A stretch of DNA of 64,000 nucleotides from Stachybotrys elegans (GCA_020746835.1 JAGPNK010000011.1:310001-374000); one strand, 5' to 3'; counted from the stretch's first letter, positions 34,608-46,399 are shown. The notes: generated by a model from the letters alone, not told the origin. Numbers and translations: made by a program.

Positions 34608-35884
34608 ATGTCTCTCACCAGCGGAACCCCGAAGAATACCATGCGCGCCGTTGTCTGGGAGGGCCACGTCGGCTCCATCTCCGTCAAAGACGTCCCTCGC
34701 CCAACTCTGAAACTGCCCGAAGATGCCATTGTCCGCGTAACTACTGCTGGTCTCTGCGGTTCCGACCTACATACCTACCACGGCCATTTTGGCAGTAGCA
34801 CGCCACCTTGGATCCTCGGTCATGAGGCGGTGGGTGTCGTGGTTGAAGTTGGTAACGCAACGGAGCACTTCAAGGTCGGAGATCGAGTGTTCATCCCTGG
34901 GGCACCCAGTTCCGGGCATTTCAGCGTCGAGCAGACCGCCACACAAGTTCCGCAAACATACGGCTTCGGGCCGGACTTTGGAGTAGATGGCGGTTGTCAA
35001 GGTGTGTTGCCTATTCTTTATGCATCTAATGAACATATATACTGATAAGCGTAGCCGAGTACGTTCGCGTCCCGTTTGCGGATGACTCGCTCGTTGCCAT
35101 ACCGGATAAGTATTCGTCAGACTTGGACTGGCTGTGTCTTACCGACATCTTTGCAACCGCCTGGATGGGCCTAAATCTTGCGCATTTCGAGCCCGGTGAC
35201 AAGGTTGCCATCTTCGGCGCCGGACCGGTCGGGCTCATGTGCGCATATGCCGCTAAGCTCCGCGGTGCTTCCCGCGTGTACTGCGTCGACCATATTCGCG
35301 CTCGTTTAGACAAGGCCGCTTCGCTTGGCGCCATTCCAATTGACTTTACTCACGAAGATGGCCCTGCGAGTAAACAGATCTTGGACCGTGAGCCCCAAGG
35401 TGTGCTCCGCGTCATCGACTGCGTGGGTCAAATCGGGGTGAACCACCGACTCAAGTGGCAGCAGAACTACATCATCTCAGAAGCCCTCAAGATCGTCTCT
35501 GTCAACGGCGGCATCACCCTGGTTGGTGGGTACGCCGCGCTCCCTGAGACGGCCGGCACACCGAATGGGTCGGATCTCGATGCGGAGCTCCTGGTCGCCA
35601 TTCCAGCCTTGTGGTTGAAGAGTGTGACTTTGACCGGCTCAATCGTGAATGATCACTTGTATGAGATGATGCCGCAGTTGATGGATCTGGTGCGAACGGG
35701 GACCGCGAAACTGGATTGGGTGGTGTCGGCGCAGATGGGCATCGAGGATGCGCCCGAGGCGTATCGGCGATTCGACGAGAAGCTGGAGACCAAAATTGTG
35801 TTTCGCTTCCCGTGGGTGCATGGCGATGATAATGTGGAGGAGGCGGTCTCCGAGAAACCTCGGAAAAGCAAGTTGCCTTTGTAA
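34608..35884 (+). CDS. zinc-type alcohol dehydrogenase (MDR superfamily)
   Basis: Two exons, 34608-35001 and 35055-35884 (53-bp intron, GTGTGT/TAG), give 407 aa. Catalytic zinc residues Cys50 (GLCGSDLHTYHG) and His72-Glu73 (LGHEAVGVV) are present, as is the NAD(P)-binding motif GAGPVG followed by an Asp (CVDH) that favours NAD. It resembles the formaldehyde/threonine-dehydrogenase-like branch (glutathione-independent type). The four-cysteine structural zinc loop normally after VGDRV is replaced by FIPGAPSSGHFSVEQ, so that site is missing. The C-terminus has a charged tail ending EKPRKSKLPL. The physiological substrate is unknown. Confidence 0.87.
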
Positions 35885-36152
35885 GCCTCCTTATCCGACA
35901 CTGAGTGTTATGATTGCTGACAAGCTGGTGCGTGTAGACACAAGGGTCGAAGGCCATTCCGAGGACTAAACTAAGACAACGAAGCATGTAACGGCTGTAG
36001 CTGCAGATGGTGCCAGCTCAGGAGAGAGAATAAATATTATGATAGAGTAGGTGCGTGTAGTAGGGGGGAAAGAACAATAGTGTATGTGAACAGTAAGGGT
36101 GGCCTGTTGCCTACAGGGCTAAGAACAGTGTTAGACAATAAAGAGATTGTTT

Positions 36153-37213
36153 CTATTCAAAGGTAGCAGACCCCTCTAACTCCCCATCCATCAAGCCCTT
36201 GACATACGCTTCTCCAACGAGAACATGCCCCTTCTTCACGCCCAGCAAGCGATGCAGTCTCTCCGCCTCACTTTTGTTGGACTGCCCCTTTTCCTTGGCC
36301 TTCTTGTTGGACGGGTCCTCTCGCGACGCGCGCCTCTCGAGATATGCGATCCGCTTCTTCAAACACGTAGAATACCGAGCCGCCCTGTACAAAGACCAGC
36401 TTCTCCCCTCCGCTCATGTGCAGTGGTCCCAGGCCGACATACCCCTTCTCTGTCACAAACATGGAGCGCGGCTGGCACATATGCAAGCACATTGTTTCGT
36501 ACTGCTTGAATGGCTTCTTCTACCTACTCACCCTGGGTGGCTTGTCAAGTGGTGGCTAGGGTAAGTCGTTGAACTTTTGCCGCAGAGGCGCATGCCCTCT
36601 GACACTTTGTTTCATCGCTCTCTTCTTTTCTGGTGATGGAGGTTGCTGGCCAGGATTGTTGCTGGTTCGCTTTGATGCCGGCATACGTCACAGCCGCCAT
36701 GTCATCAATGAAGCTGCTCTGGTAAATAACCCTTGTCCATCCACTAACCGGCCATCCGGGCGTTTGCAAGTGCTCGCATCGTAGATTGACTAGTGACGTG
36801 GTAGGTGCGAGAAAGCAGTGTGGCGATTCTTTCTGCATGTGTCGGCAACCATGATGCAATGCTGCTTTGAATACATGTTGCACCTTATCGATGACAGAAC
36901 CTTGGATGCACAGCGTGTTGCCATCGGAAGATATTCCCGGACTACAGGACGGGCTCTTGGAAGCTTGCAGAACTCTCAAGCCCAACGAAATCATAGGCTT
37001 CAACAACACTGGAACCGCTATACTGCCTGTACGTGGGTCCCAGGAAGGCGTCTCGGATACGTCCGGCTGAAGTCTTCCGCAGTATTCAATAGTGGAACGG
37101 GGTTGCTTAGCGAGAGCAAGTTCATGGGACGGTGCTGCTAAAGCAGGCATGCTGCTAGATTGAAGTATACTTCCGCAACGTCTGCTCGGAGGTTGGCACC
37201 CAGCGCTGGCCAT
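36153..37213 (-). pseudogene. relic of a HET-domain (heterokaryon incompatibility) gene C-terminus
   Basis: On the minus strand, fragments in different frames read in HET order: LCIQGSVIDKVQHVFKAA (36545-37213 frame), RSMFVTEKGYVGLGP and KLVFVQGGSVFYV (36268-36492 frame), then KKGHVLVGEAYVKGLMDGE (36153-36392 frame). These match the C-terminal block of HET proteins (G-GLGP, then VGE-YVHGLMDGE). The switch near 36363 looks like a one-base insertion. The HET domain itself is not found upstream. It is probably a dead copy; it could also be a gene with introns I failed to place. Confidence 0.6.
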
Positions 37214-37827
37214 AGTCTGGGCGGCCCAAGGCTTGAGCTTGAGCTTGAGCTTGATAGGAGATCCTGAGAGTGGCTAGAGCTTCAAACAGCCGATAAGGGC
37301 CTTTCGATCAAATTTGATTTATCAGAAGGCTTTCTGGCAGCATGAGCCTCAGACCAGCATGCAAAAGATTCCTCTTGTCCGTCGCCATACGCACAACTAC
37401 TATTTTTAGCCACTTCTCCAAGGACCAGTGCTGGCCCGCTCCATTGGTTGGGTTATCAGCTCCAGCATGGCATCAAGGTGGCCGGTGAACAGCTTTGTGG
37501 CTGTTCTGATCCACGGCTGCTGATCGTCAAGATCACCATGGAACTAGTCGTGGTTGAAGGAACTGGGCACTGGGCGTACCTGAAAGGCTGTGGGATCTTT
37601 GGCATTGACGAAGCAGAGATTTGAAGGACATGAGGTTGTGTATTATAGTAGCCTGCTTTCGAACGGTTGGATACTGTTGAGCTTGGTTTGGGGATGACAG
37701 TAGCAATAGCAGTTGGAAATCGGATCAGTCTCATAATTTACACCACCATGTTTTCCAGTGTTCCTAATCTGATATTACTCGAGATATCTGTGGTATATAT
37801 AATCACGACAAGACCTGGCTGCTGCCT
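37214..37827. other. intergenic with (GCTTGA)4 microsatellite
   Basis: Four perfect GCTTGA units at 37231-37254. The remainder carries no supported gene. Confidence 0.55.
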
Positions 37828-39104
37828 CTAAAGCTGTCCCCAAATCTCATCGGCAATCTCCCGCACCAGGGCGAGCTTCTTCGTCTCCTCCTCATCGTTC
37901 AGAGGGTAGCCGCTCTCGTGGGTGCTGAATCCGCACTGGGGCGATACGCAAACCCGCTTCAGGGCCTCCTCCACCGTCTCTTCCCACCCCTTGGCGACCC
38001 ATTCAGCCGCGTTGCGCACGCGGCTCTTCATCTCTTCCTTGTCCTCGAGCTGCGCCAGCTTTGTGCTGATGACGCCGACCACGACGTTCTTGTTCTTGGG
38101 TAGGAACTGGAGCGGCTCAAAACCGCCTGCGCGCTCGGTATCGTACTCCAGGTAGAAGGTGTTGACGTCCAGCTTCTGGAACAGCTTTTGCGCAATCATG
38201 TCGTAGCTGCCCGTGGCGAAGTGGCGGCCGCCGATGAAGTTTCCGCGGCAGAGGTGGATGCCGGTGTGCATGTCCGCGGGGAGGTTGGCAAGGCAGTCAT
38301 TGTACAGAGCGATGTAAGCGTCGAGGAGGTCCTCAATGGTGCCGATGTTGTCCGAGTCAGCAGCCCAGCCATCGCGGAACTCCTTGGAGCACAGATCTTG
38401 TCATGTAAGCATAAAGAAGAATGATACAAGGACGTGGACCACTTACACGCCATGCCGGGATCATCAAACTGAACATTGCGAAGACCAGCATCGTACAGTT
38501 GCTTCAGCTCGGCTTGGTACACCTTGGCAACGTCCTGGAAGTACTCGGCATCGTTTGCGTAGGCCTCGGGTGCGTAAGCCTTCCCCTGCTTGTACCGCAT
38601 ATGGAACCACGCCGGGGTGATCATGGTCAGCTTGATCTTGTGCCACTCCTCCTTGGGGACGAACTGCTGGACCAGCTTCAGCTCGTGCAGGTTCGACTGG
38701 GACAGCTCTGGGTTGTGCGACAGCTTGCCACCAGCAATGACCGAGTCGCCAGGCATAATGTGGGTGTCTTTCTCGATAAGACAGACAACGTCGGGGTGGT
38801 AGAGACGGAACATGCTCGCGTCGGCGTCCTGGAGCCGGACGGTTCCCTCGAACTCATCCCACATCAGGCCCCAGAACCGGGTTCTCGTGTACTCGCCAGA
38901 GCCAATGGCTGGGATGCCAAGGTCGCGCTGCTTCTTGACGACCTGGCCGACAGCCTGCGTCTCAACCTCGAGGAGGCCAGCCTCCTCAGACGACAGACCC
39001 TCGTCTCTCATGCGGGCGCGCACGTCGAGGAGCTTTTGGGGACGCAGGAGACTCCCCAGATGCTCGGCCCGATAGGGCGGAGTAGAGCGAGCTGAATCGG
39101 ACAT
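37828..39104 (-). CDS. MetE-like (cobalamin-independent methionine synthase C-terminal domain) protein
   Basis: Two exons on the minus strand, 39104-38447 and 38396-37828 (50-bp intron, GTAAGT/AAG), give 408 aa. It consists of one UROD/MetE-like TIM barrel, half the size of full MetE. The zinc ligands of the catalytic domain are all visible: His and Cys in GIHLCRGN, Glu in YLEYD and Cys in SPQCGFS. FDDPGMAY also matches the substrate loop. This form lacks the N-terminal domain, as in archaeal-type enzymes and many fungal paralogs. It could move a methyl group to homocysteine or another thiol from a donor other than folate. It is not expected to be the housekeeping MET6. Confidence 0.87.
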
Positions 39105-40388
39105 GGCGAGATAAGGCGTCGTTGTGGCTTAGGACTTGGTGCACTGTGAAGGGATAGAGTAAGAGGCGGCTCAAGAACAAGACTAAAGAAAATCTTGCAA
39201 TGCATGCCGCTAGATGAAATGAACCCATTATAAGCGGATGGGGCGTGCTGCTCAACTTATCTGGCCTTGATACCAAATTGGTGCGCACCCACAAATGGTC
39301 CATATAGCGCGGACGGACCATAACGTTCTGGGCTCAACTGCCTTGATGATGGGCCCAGACTAAAGGGGGTGTCCATCTTGAAACCACACTGCGTTGCCAT
39401 CATCTGTAAGATTCGTTGCGCTCGATCTCTATCCAATCCGACCTTCTCGGTGAACCTGGTAATGAGAATGCTTCAAAAACGACTTAGAAAGCAGCAAGAT
39501 CATTTCTTCCACAAATAAGTGATTGAATTGACTGACGCGGTCCTTTACCAAGACGGCGTAAATCCTCTAATGATGATATCAGACTGCCCTGAATGGAGCG
39601 ATAGGAATCCTCTTCGGGGACATCAGTAGAACTTGGGTCGAAGGTGGGAGCTTATGAGTGTCTCAAGTTCAAATAGACCACGACTTGTTGTGTTTGTTCA
39701 AGATATCCAATGCCAGGTTTGAAAGGATGTCAATGACCCTGCTTTTCATGACCTTCTGTGGCCATCTTATGTCCCGGGCTCTGAGAGGTGATTATCCTAG
39801 GTTCACGCGCCATTCAAGACCCACCAAATACTCCCGTTGGTGCATTTACTCCTTATAAGTGCTCTTGTATGGTAAAGATTTCCCCTTACAAGCCTGCAGA
39901 ATCCTAATGTTACAATGTAAAGACAGCGAGACTATGTGCCAAGCTTGGCAGCATGAGGCTGTATTGCTGTAAGCGATGCGAAATTCATATGCAGAAGTAT
40001 CCTTGTCCTGATTCCTTGTCCCTTTGACTGAGGCGGTTGTACCGCAGGAGACAGCATCCACTTTCCCTGACGCCCATCAGTTGGTGAAGAGCCAACACTC
40101 TGAAGATCCAACCCAAAAAGTCCGCGAATGAGCAGATCCGATAGGTGTCGTACGACCTAAAGGTGCACAACTGATGCGCGCAAATTTACTGTTTTGGGCA
40201 TGCTGTGTGCCCCAATGGTACGCAGATTGCAGTCACGCCTCAACAGGAACATGTGAACTCACACTTTGTGGCTAGGGCAGCACCATTATCTCCCATAGAC
40301 GTTATGGTTTGCCAAGAAAACGTTGGAGGGAAAACTCGATGAGCCTGATACCTATATCGTCGAACCACAGTTTTAACCAGCTGGCTTT

Positions 40389-40604
40389 CTATGCTTGCCT
40401 ATACCTTCCACTGTCTACTGCAGCGACTGCTCCTTGGTACCGGGCATCTTTTCTCTCCCGAATGTCAAGCCTACCATTCTGATCCACAACACCCGTTTGT
40501 TCCAATAAGCTCATTCGGCATGTACCCATGTAATAAGCTGAGGTGCTTTCTAAGCTCTTGGCGGATACAGCGGATACAGGCGGATAGACTTGTCCTTCCG
40601 CCAC
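40389..40604 (-). pseudogene. possible relic of a GMC oxidoreductase C-terminus
   Basis: The open frame includes YYMGTCRM and, eight residues later, VVDQNGRL, which has the spacing of the GTCRMG...VVD block near the C-terminal active-site region of GMC flavoenzymes. No FAD motif or second half is seen. The resemblance is short and may be chance. Confidence 0.3.
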
Positions 40605-40690
40605 TCTTATCCACCCTATCCACCCGCGATAATGTAATCAGGTATGCTTGTGAGTAGGAATGTGCGCTCGTTTGATGTGGCAGATGAAGG

Positions 40691-40698
40691 TATAAATA
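40691..40698 (+). promoter_or_regulatory. TATA box of MDR reductase gene
   Basis: TATAAATA lies 82 bp before the ATG at 40780. It is only 7 bp before another in-frame ATG at 40705, which therefore cannot lie in the mature mRNA leader; this decides the start. Confidence 0.6.
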
Positions 40699-40779
40699 CA
40701 CAGGATGGCAGTCCTTTTTCATCGCCTGATACACACCAGCACTCTTACATTGCCCGATTCTCCGCAAGCAATAAACATC

Positions 40780-41921
40780 ATGGCGGCGGAACTACCAACG
40801 ACCACCCAGGGTTGGGAATTACACAACGTTGGCAAAGCACCAGAAAAGGCTCGACTCACCTGGAACACCTTGCAACCTCTAGGGGTGTTGGGGCCTACAG
40901 ACGTGCTCGTAAAGTTTTATGCCGCAGCTCTAAACTACAGCGACGTTGCGCGTAAGTTCTCGAGCCACAGTTTGCCTTCTCCCCTAACACGTCCGGCGTA
41001 GTACTTGAAGGTCTCGCTCCACGCATTGTCAACGAGGGCGTTGTGCCTGGAGCCGATGGCGCCGGCGAGGTCATGGCTGTTGGTGAGCGTGTGAGCCGTT
41101 TCCGCGTCGGAGACAGGGTGCTCTGTTTTCTCTACCAGAGAGGATACGTGGGCGGAAGATACCCTTCTCCGGACGCTGCCCACACCGCGATCGGAGGCGC
41201 CGTCGATGGTACTTTCCGAGAACATGGCATTTTTGACCAGGATGGATTGGTACGTATGCCCTTGACGCTCAGCTACGCCGAGGGTGCGGCCATCATGGGC
41301 ACGTATGTCACCACATGGAATTGTCTCACGGGAGGCGCCAGTCCGCTACGCCCCGGAGGCTGTGTTCTGGTGCAAGGCTCTGGTGCCGCCAGTGTCTCTG
41401 CAGTGCAGCTGGCCCTGGCGGCGGGGGCATCAGTTATTGCCACGACATCGTCAGATGAGAAGGCCGCTATGCTCAAAGACCTCGGAGCCAGCCACGTCAT
41501 CAACTACAAGCAAGACCAACAATGGGGTGTAACCGCCAAGAAGTTGTCGCCTGGCGGGCTGGGGTGTACACATGTCATAGACATTATCGGCGACGCGGAT
41601 TCATACTCGCAATCTCTCGAGGCTGTTGCCCAGGGCGGGGAAATCGATGTCGTTGGGTGTATGGATCTGAGCAAGGCGATGAATCCAGGGCCGTCTCTGC
41701 TTTCTGCGCTGATCAGGAAGTGCACAATCCGCGGCGTCGAAGTTGGTAGTCGCATGCAGCTTGAAGAAGTTGTGCATGTGATTGAGACTCGCGGGATAAA
41801 GCCAGTTGTGGACCAAAGTACATTTGCTGCGAGACTTGGAGAAGGCTTATCAGCATGTAAGCAGCCAGAAGCATTTTGGAAAGGTTGTGGTGAGAGTACT
41901 ATAGGATTGATGGCCTACTAG
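40780..41921 (+). CDS. NAD(P)-dependent alcohol dehydrogenase / quinone oxidoreductase-like MDR
   Basis: Two exons, 40780-40951 and 41002-41921 (50-bp intron, GTAAGT/TAG), give 363 aa. The start is set by the TATA box at 40691. It has the N-terminal GroES-like fold (ALNYSDVA, VPGADGAGEVMAVG, RVGDRVLCF) without the catalytic Cys/His zinc ligands, and the cofactor loop VQGSGAASVSAVQLALAAG. It belongs to the zinc-independent MDR group (quinone oxidoreductase or enoyl-reductase-like), which uses NADPH. It ends 0.2 kb from the GH128 gene, in convergent orientation. The substrate is unknown. Confidence 0.87.
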
Positions 41922-42077
41922 ATGGGCATTATATGCGCACTACATATGTACCCGGGTATAGACTATTAGTCAACAGGAAGAATCATCTGGTTGGAGAATA
42001 AAAGAAAAGGTATCCAAGTACACTCTGCTGCTTCATTAAGCATAGTGTCAGAAATTCCACATTATCCTTAGACTCGG

Positions 42078-42125
42078 AAGTCGCTGGTCTGTATCCTATT
42101 GGGGCACACGAACGGGAAATCCCAC
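42078..42125 (+). repeat. short dispersed insertion, copy C (48 bp)
   Basis: Flanked by an exact 14-bp duplication, ATCCTTAGACTCGG, at 42064-42077 and 42126-42139. The right-hand duplicate contains the last two sense codons and stop of the minus-strand GH128 gene, so insertion took place across that stop. It corresponds to only the 3' part of copy A. Confidence 0.8.
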
Positions 42126-42129
42126 ATCC

Positions 42130-43124
42130 TTAGACTCGGTTAATAAACGTCCACCCTGCTTGATTGGGATTGCCATTATCAAGCAAATGCTCGGCCATAA
42201 ATGGAGCGTATCGGTGAACCCAGGGCTGGGCATTAAGCCAAGGAATAGCAACGTCGAGGAACTCGCTCATGACTTGAGCGTTTCGCAGCGGGAGAGGCGC
42301 GAACTCGGTGACCCAGATAGGCATATCGCGCTGGAAGATGTCGTTGACCACACCGTGAGCGCGGTTCATGTAGTCGATGAAGAGATAGGCCTGGTCGCGA
42401 CCGCTTCTACCTTCAACACCGTACCAGTGGAGAGCTTGAGCGTCGCAGCGGAACTCCCAAGGGTTGTTTCTGTAGTATGCAAACTGACGGAGCCCTATAG
42501 ACAATTAGTCATTCATCACTGCTATCGGAACAGGAAAGTCCCGTGAGTATAGACTGCGTATCGACTTACAAGTAAGCCCAGATGCATATCCCGTAAACTG
42601 GCTGTTGGCTGTATCATAGGAGCTGATGGCAGGGCACACCAGCCTTGCGCCCCGTTGCTGGAACTTGAACATATCATTGCCCCAGGCGTCATATGCTTGA
42701 CTGGGACGAAGGTTACATCCGCCTTGGTCTCTGTTCATGTCGGGCTCATTGTAGCCTAGAACCCAAGGGGTATCGCCCCTATCAATCTTGGCCATGATGC
42801 CGTTGGCGTTACACTCTCCGGTAGCGCCCCAGCACATGGGAATGCCTTGGAAAGCAGGGGCGTCAAGAGCCGGGCCCCAGTTGTATGCCCATCTATGGAT
42901 GTCAGTCATTCAGCCAGATAAAGCTGGCAAAGCTTATGGTGTACATACGTTGCAGACCCGGGGCGTGAAAGGGCCCTGATTGCATTCCCATCGTTGTAGG
43001 CAAGTCCCTTCTTATTTCCAAAGGGCACGTCATTGGCACGAGCCGACAAGGTCTTGGGCGTATCGCCAGACGTTGGGAGGCCAGCAACAAGTGCGGCAAG
43101 AGAAACAACAGCAAACAGCTTCAT
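42130..43124 (-). CDS. GH128 endo-beta-1,3-glucanase-like protein
   Basis: Three exons on the minus strand, 43124-42949, 42892-42570 and 42494-42130, give 287 aa with a signal peptide (MKLFAVVSLAALVAG). Joins restore GSATWAYNWGPALDAP and SGLTWLRQFAYY. The fold is a small TIM barrel of the Glyco_hydro_cc/GH128 family: Glu108 in LGYNEPDM is the likely acid/base and Glu230 in WVTEFAPL the nucleophile. The conserved QALHWYG lies between. Family members hydrolyse beta-1,3-glucan outside the cell or in the wall (remodelling or attack on other fungi). The stop codon abuts repeat copy C. A TATA box lies about 115 bp upstream. Confidence 0.9.
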
Positions 43125-44282
43125 TTTGTTGTCAAAGGAGCGAATGAAGAAGCCGAAAGAGGGAAGGTAGGAGCGGAAAGAGGGATGCTGCCTGACGATG
43201 GGTGGTGATAGCTGAGCAACGATGGTCGAATCATCTTTATATACACATTGCCGTAGCTTGAACTCACGATGCGAGCGTAGTGCTGGCATAATTACTTGTT
43301 ACTAAATTAAGATTTCCTCGCACGGTTTGAGCCGAACGATCTAATTAGGATCTCAACCCCAGTCACCAATGCGTTGCGACCATTACAATGAAGAGCAATT
43401 ACTAAGGAAGGTTATGCTACGTGTAGACATGGATCAATCCCAACCTTCATGGATAGGGTAGCGAACACATTCCCTGGTCATGCAGGTTCCCATCTACGTG
43501 AAGACACATAGGTGCTATTGCGGGCAGTGTAGCTGACGCAGCACCATATCAGAAGGGACTGGTTCTTGCAACATCTGCCAGTATCAATAATAAATGTATT
43601 ATGAATTAGGCATGCAGTAGACTTACTCTTGGACGGCCCATTCAAGCGTGAAAGGCGATTTCTGGCCGATCCCTCTCATTGACTTCTACAATCACCGTAG
43701 AGCTAGAAGGGAAAAGCGTATTGTTGCTTATTCACACATGCAATTATACGGGAAGGTAATATGGCCTGTTCTAGGCACGTGTGGATACGGATTACTGACT
43801 GGCAAGCTCGTTTTCGCTCCTCCAGACAAGGACCCCTGAAAGTCAGTAATACCCACCTATTGATCCTCTATACACACGATTGGGAGCCTCGCCGCATGGC
43901 ATGGTCTGCTTCTGGCGACCACAAGTGGCACGGTTGCTGGGAGAGCTGGGATAATGACTAACGAGCGAGCCTGAGCGTGTGCATGATGAGGTGCTCTCGG
44001 GATATTCCTTGCGCCGAGACTTATCAGGACATCATTCTTACTAGTCATCTTGCAGACTGGATGGTTCGATCCAAAGTCGTACTCTAGTGTCGGAACTCGG
44101 GGAATGCTACTATAATGCGCCCAGAAAATACATGTTTGCTATTATTAGCCTGGCCACAGAGAATTATAACTATTAAGGCCCTGTATGAACGTGGCTGGTG
44201 CAAGGCAGATGTGAAGAGTATGGCGCGGATATGATGCAAACATATTCTGGTTCAATTCTGACTACGCAGAACCCTCCAACTG
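43125..44282. other. intergenic
   Basis: Promoter of GH128 (TATA at 43237-43244) and an otherwise featureless region. Confidence 0.5.
43237..43244 (-). promoter_or_regulatory. TATA box of the GH128 gene
   Basis: The minus strand reads TATATAAA, about 113 bp before the ATG at 43124. Confidence 0.55.
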
Positions 44283-45206
44283 TTACAGACCTTCCTGCCA
44301 GAACCTATGAACAATACCAGCGACATGGTGTGCGTGTGTTCTTACCAAACCATGATTGGCTTTAACAATCTCAATGCCTGTGAACCCTAAATCGACCAGT
44401 TGACTCTCAAGGCAGACATCATCCAGTTCGCCGATGACAGCAACCCGCTTCACTGGGCGCCTTGCAAATTCGCGAAACAAGTCCTGGCAACCATAGACGC
44501 CGCCGTCTCGTACCATGCTGAGCACGCTGTGGCGGTATCCTGCGTGGTTTTCCAGCTCCCACTCTCTAAATGCCTCAGCGACGACTTGGCCTGCCGAGGT
44601 TCGCTTCTGCCAGTCAGCTGGCACCTGCAGCGGGCCGCCCTCGAGAAAATCCAACACAACTTTGGTGGCTTCCTCTTCTTTGTCAGAATGGAGGAGCTGT
44701 AGCATTTCCGGGGGAAACAATTCTGTGCGCAGAATCCCGGCTGGCGCCAAGAGGCCTACAGACAGCACCAACTTGGGGTTGTAGAGGGCGAACTGGAGCA
44801 CAGTGGATGCGCCGAAAGAATAGCCCAGCAGATGGGTGCTGCTCCATTGCATAAAGCCCAGCACCTGGAATATCTGAGAATGGAAGATGTGCTGTGCATG
44901 TGCCACAAGGGGTGTCGACGACAGACCGTGACCCCACAGGTCAAAGAGGACAATGTGGACGTCGGGATCCAGGGCCTGCAACTCCTTTGCCAGAGGCCAC
45001 AACCCAATTGCAGGCGTGTTTAAGCCATGAACAATGAGGACGTGACGCTTGGACTGGCCTGGGGGCGGAAGGTCGTAGACAGCTGTAGTGCCCAAGTCGG
45101 ACTTCAGAAGCTGCGGTCTGGGGAACGCGTTGCCAAATCGAGCTGTAAAGTCTTCAGGGCTGGGAGGAGCAATCGACTTGCCCGGGGCCTGTTGGGGGAG
45201 CATCAT
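44283..45206 (-). CDS. alpha/beta hydrolase
   Basis: Single exon on the minus strand, 307 aa. Core fold motifs are VLIVHGLNTPA (oxyanion region, His60-Gly61), FDLWGHG, nucleophile elbow GYSFGAS (Ser130), an acid Asp near 262 (IGELDDV) and catalytic His285 (KANHGLV). There is no signal peptide. The overall layout suggests an esterase, lactonase or carbon-carbon-bond hydrolase of small molecules in the cytosol. The adjacent P450 and dehydrogenases suggest, but do not prove, a shared catabolic or biosynthetic pathway. Confidence 0.88.
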   Translation of the reverse strand: MMLPQQAPGKSIAPPSPEDFTARFGNAFPRPQLLKSDLGTTAVYDLPPPGQSKRHVLIVHGLNTPAIGLWPLAKELQALDPDVHIVLFDLWGHGLSSTPLVAHAQHIFHSQIFQVLGFMQWSSTHLLGYSFGASTVLQFALYNPKLVLSVGLLAPAGILRTELFPPEMLQLLHSDKEEEATKVVLDFLEGGPLQVPADWQKRTSAGQVVAEAFREWELENHAGYRHSVLSMVRDGGVYGCQDLFREFARRPVKRVAVIGELDDVCLESQLVDLGFTGIEIVKANHGLVRTHAHHVAGIVHRFWQEGL

Positions 45207-46399
45207 GGTCTGCTTGTCTGATGAAGGATGCGAAGGAACGGTGTAAGGTACGGAAATTTATGCGGCTGGGCGAGTATTATTACTTATTATGGGGCACGCC
45301 ATCCAGCTATTGTCAATAGTCTGCATCGCTATTCGACATAATTAAGGGCATTCTTCCCTTACCACACTTTACTAGACCCAGCGCCACGATGTTAATTACC
45401 CCAAAATATCTTGGCTGCAATCATTTCAACCTCGAGCGCTATAGTTGTGTCAAGAGAATGTAATACAGAGAACTGCTTGAGAGGTCAGTATGCGCGTGTC
45501 ACATGTCCTATACTTTCTGTCCCTCTGCCGCTGCTGGGTACTTCTCCATCAACTCACTTCGAGAACTTCTGCCATTGGACAGTTGGGTCAAGTCAACCTG
45601 ACATGCAGCTGCCTCTCGCTCGCGATTTTGGACGTGCTTGGCGTGTTAATGATGTCCTGGGCCCGGCCTCGATTGCAACAGGACATTTCTTGCCGCAGTT
45701 GCAAATCTAGCGAGCAAGGGATGCTGCGCCGAATCGTTTAGAAGACAAAGACTATGGGACTGGTAAGCGCAGTGCACATCATGATGTACTATTCATCACA
45801 AGTTCTAGCTCATTCTTAGGAATGTCGGACTGCCATATTACCACATTTAGCTTCGCTCAACCTTCTAACTGACCTATGCCGGGACTCCCGTTTCTGTGGC
45901 CGATGATATATATCGGTAATTTCGAAGAGCTTCCTCTGACAGCATACATAAACAGCACCGATAGATAGCAATTAGTATAACAATAGCCCAAGCTCATCTT
46001 GGATACTTGGTAAAGTTGGTAAAGTTGAACTATCCCGGGCACTCTCAGCCATAAAGTACACGTTGCAGTGTGACATCACGATGAGTCACAGCAGGGTTAC
46101 CCCATTGCATCCAGCTCAGCAGCCACATATGTGCATCAAATGCAGCCGTACATGTGCCGCACATATCGGGCGGGACGGGCCGCTTCCAAAGTAAGCAATT
46201 GCCACGTTCTTGCTGAGTTGGGAATCCAAGCGAGTGACGCCAAGCAAACTCCACAAGGCAACGAAGTCATCACCAACATACCATTCTGAATAACCACTGT
46301 CCAAACACGAGTGTCATCCAAGTTACTCTACCGAGACGCATGTAGTTGCTTGTGATAGGGTGTTATTGGAAAGAACAAAGCTAACGGGGTATATAGACA
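45207..46399. other. intergenic
   Basis: No supported feature. AT-rich, with short open frames only. Confidence 0.5.

Larger units (their letters stand above)
39105..40779. other. intergenic with a possible GMC-oxidoreductase relic
   Basis: Mostly without signal. At 40389-40604 on the minus strand is a fragment with GTCRM and GVVDQNGRL (see the relic entry). A TATA box for the next gene lies at 40691-40698. Confidence 0.45.

Noticed and set aside
37456..37734. Open frames on both strands downstream of the HET relic
   Set aside because: Looked like a possible enzyme fragment (GTGHWAYLKG on the plus strand) but the match was too short to name.
40705..40707. Upstream in-frame ATG for the MDR reductase
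   Set aside because: It lies only 7 bp after the TATA box, so it would be at or before the transcription start; the ATG at 40780 gives the expected N-terminus.
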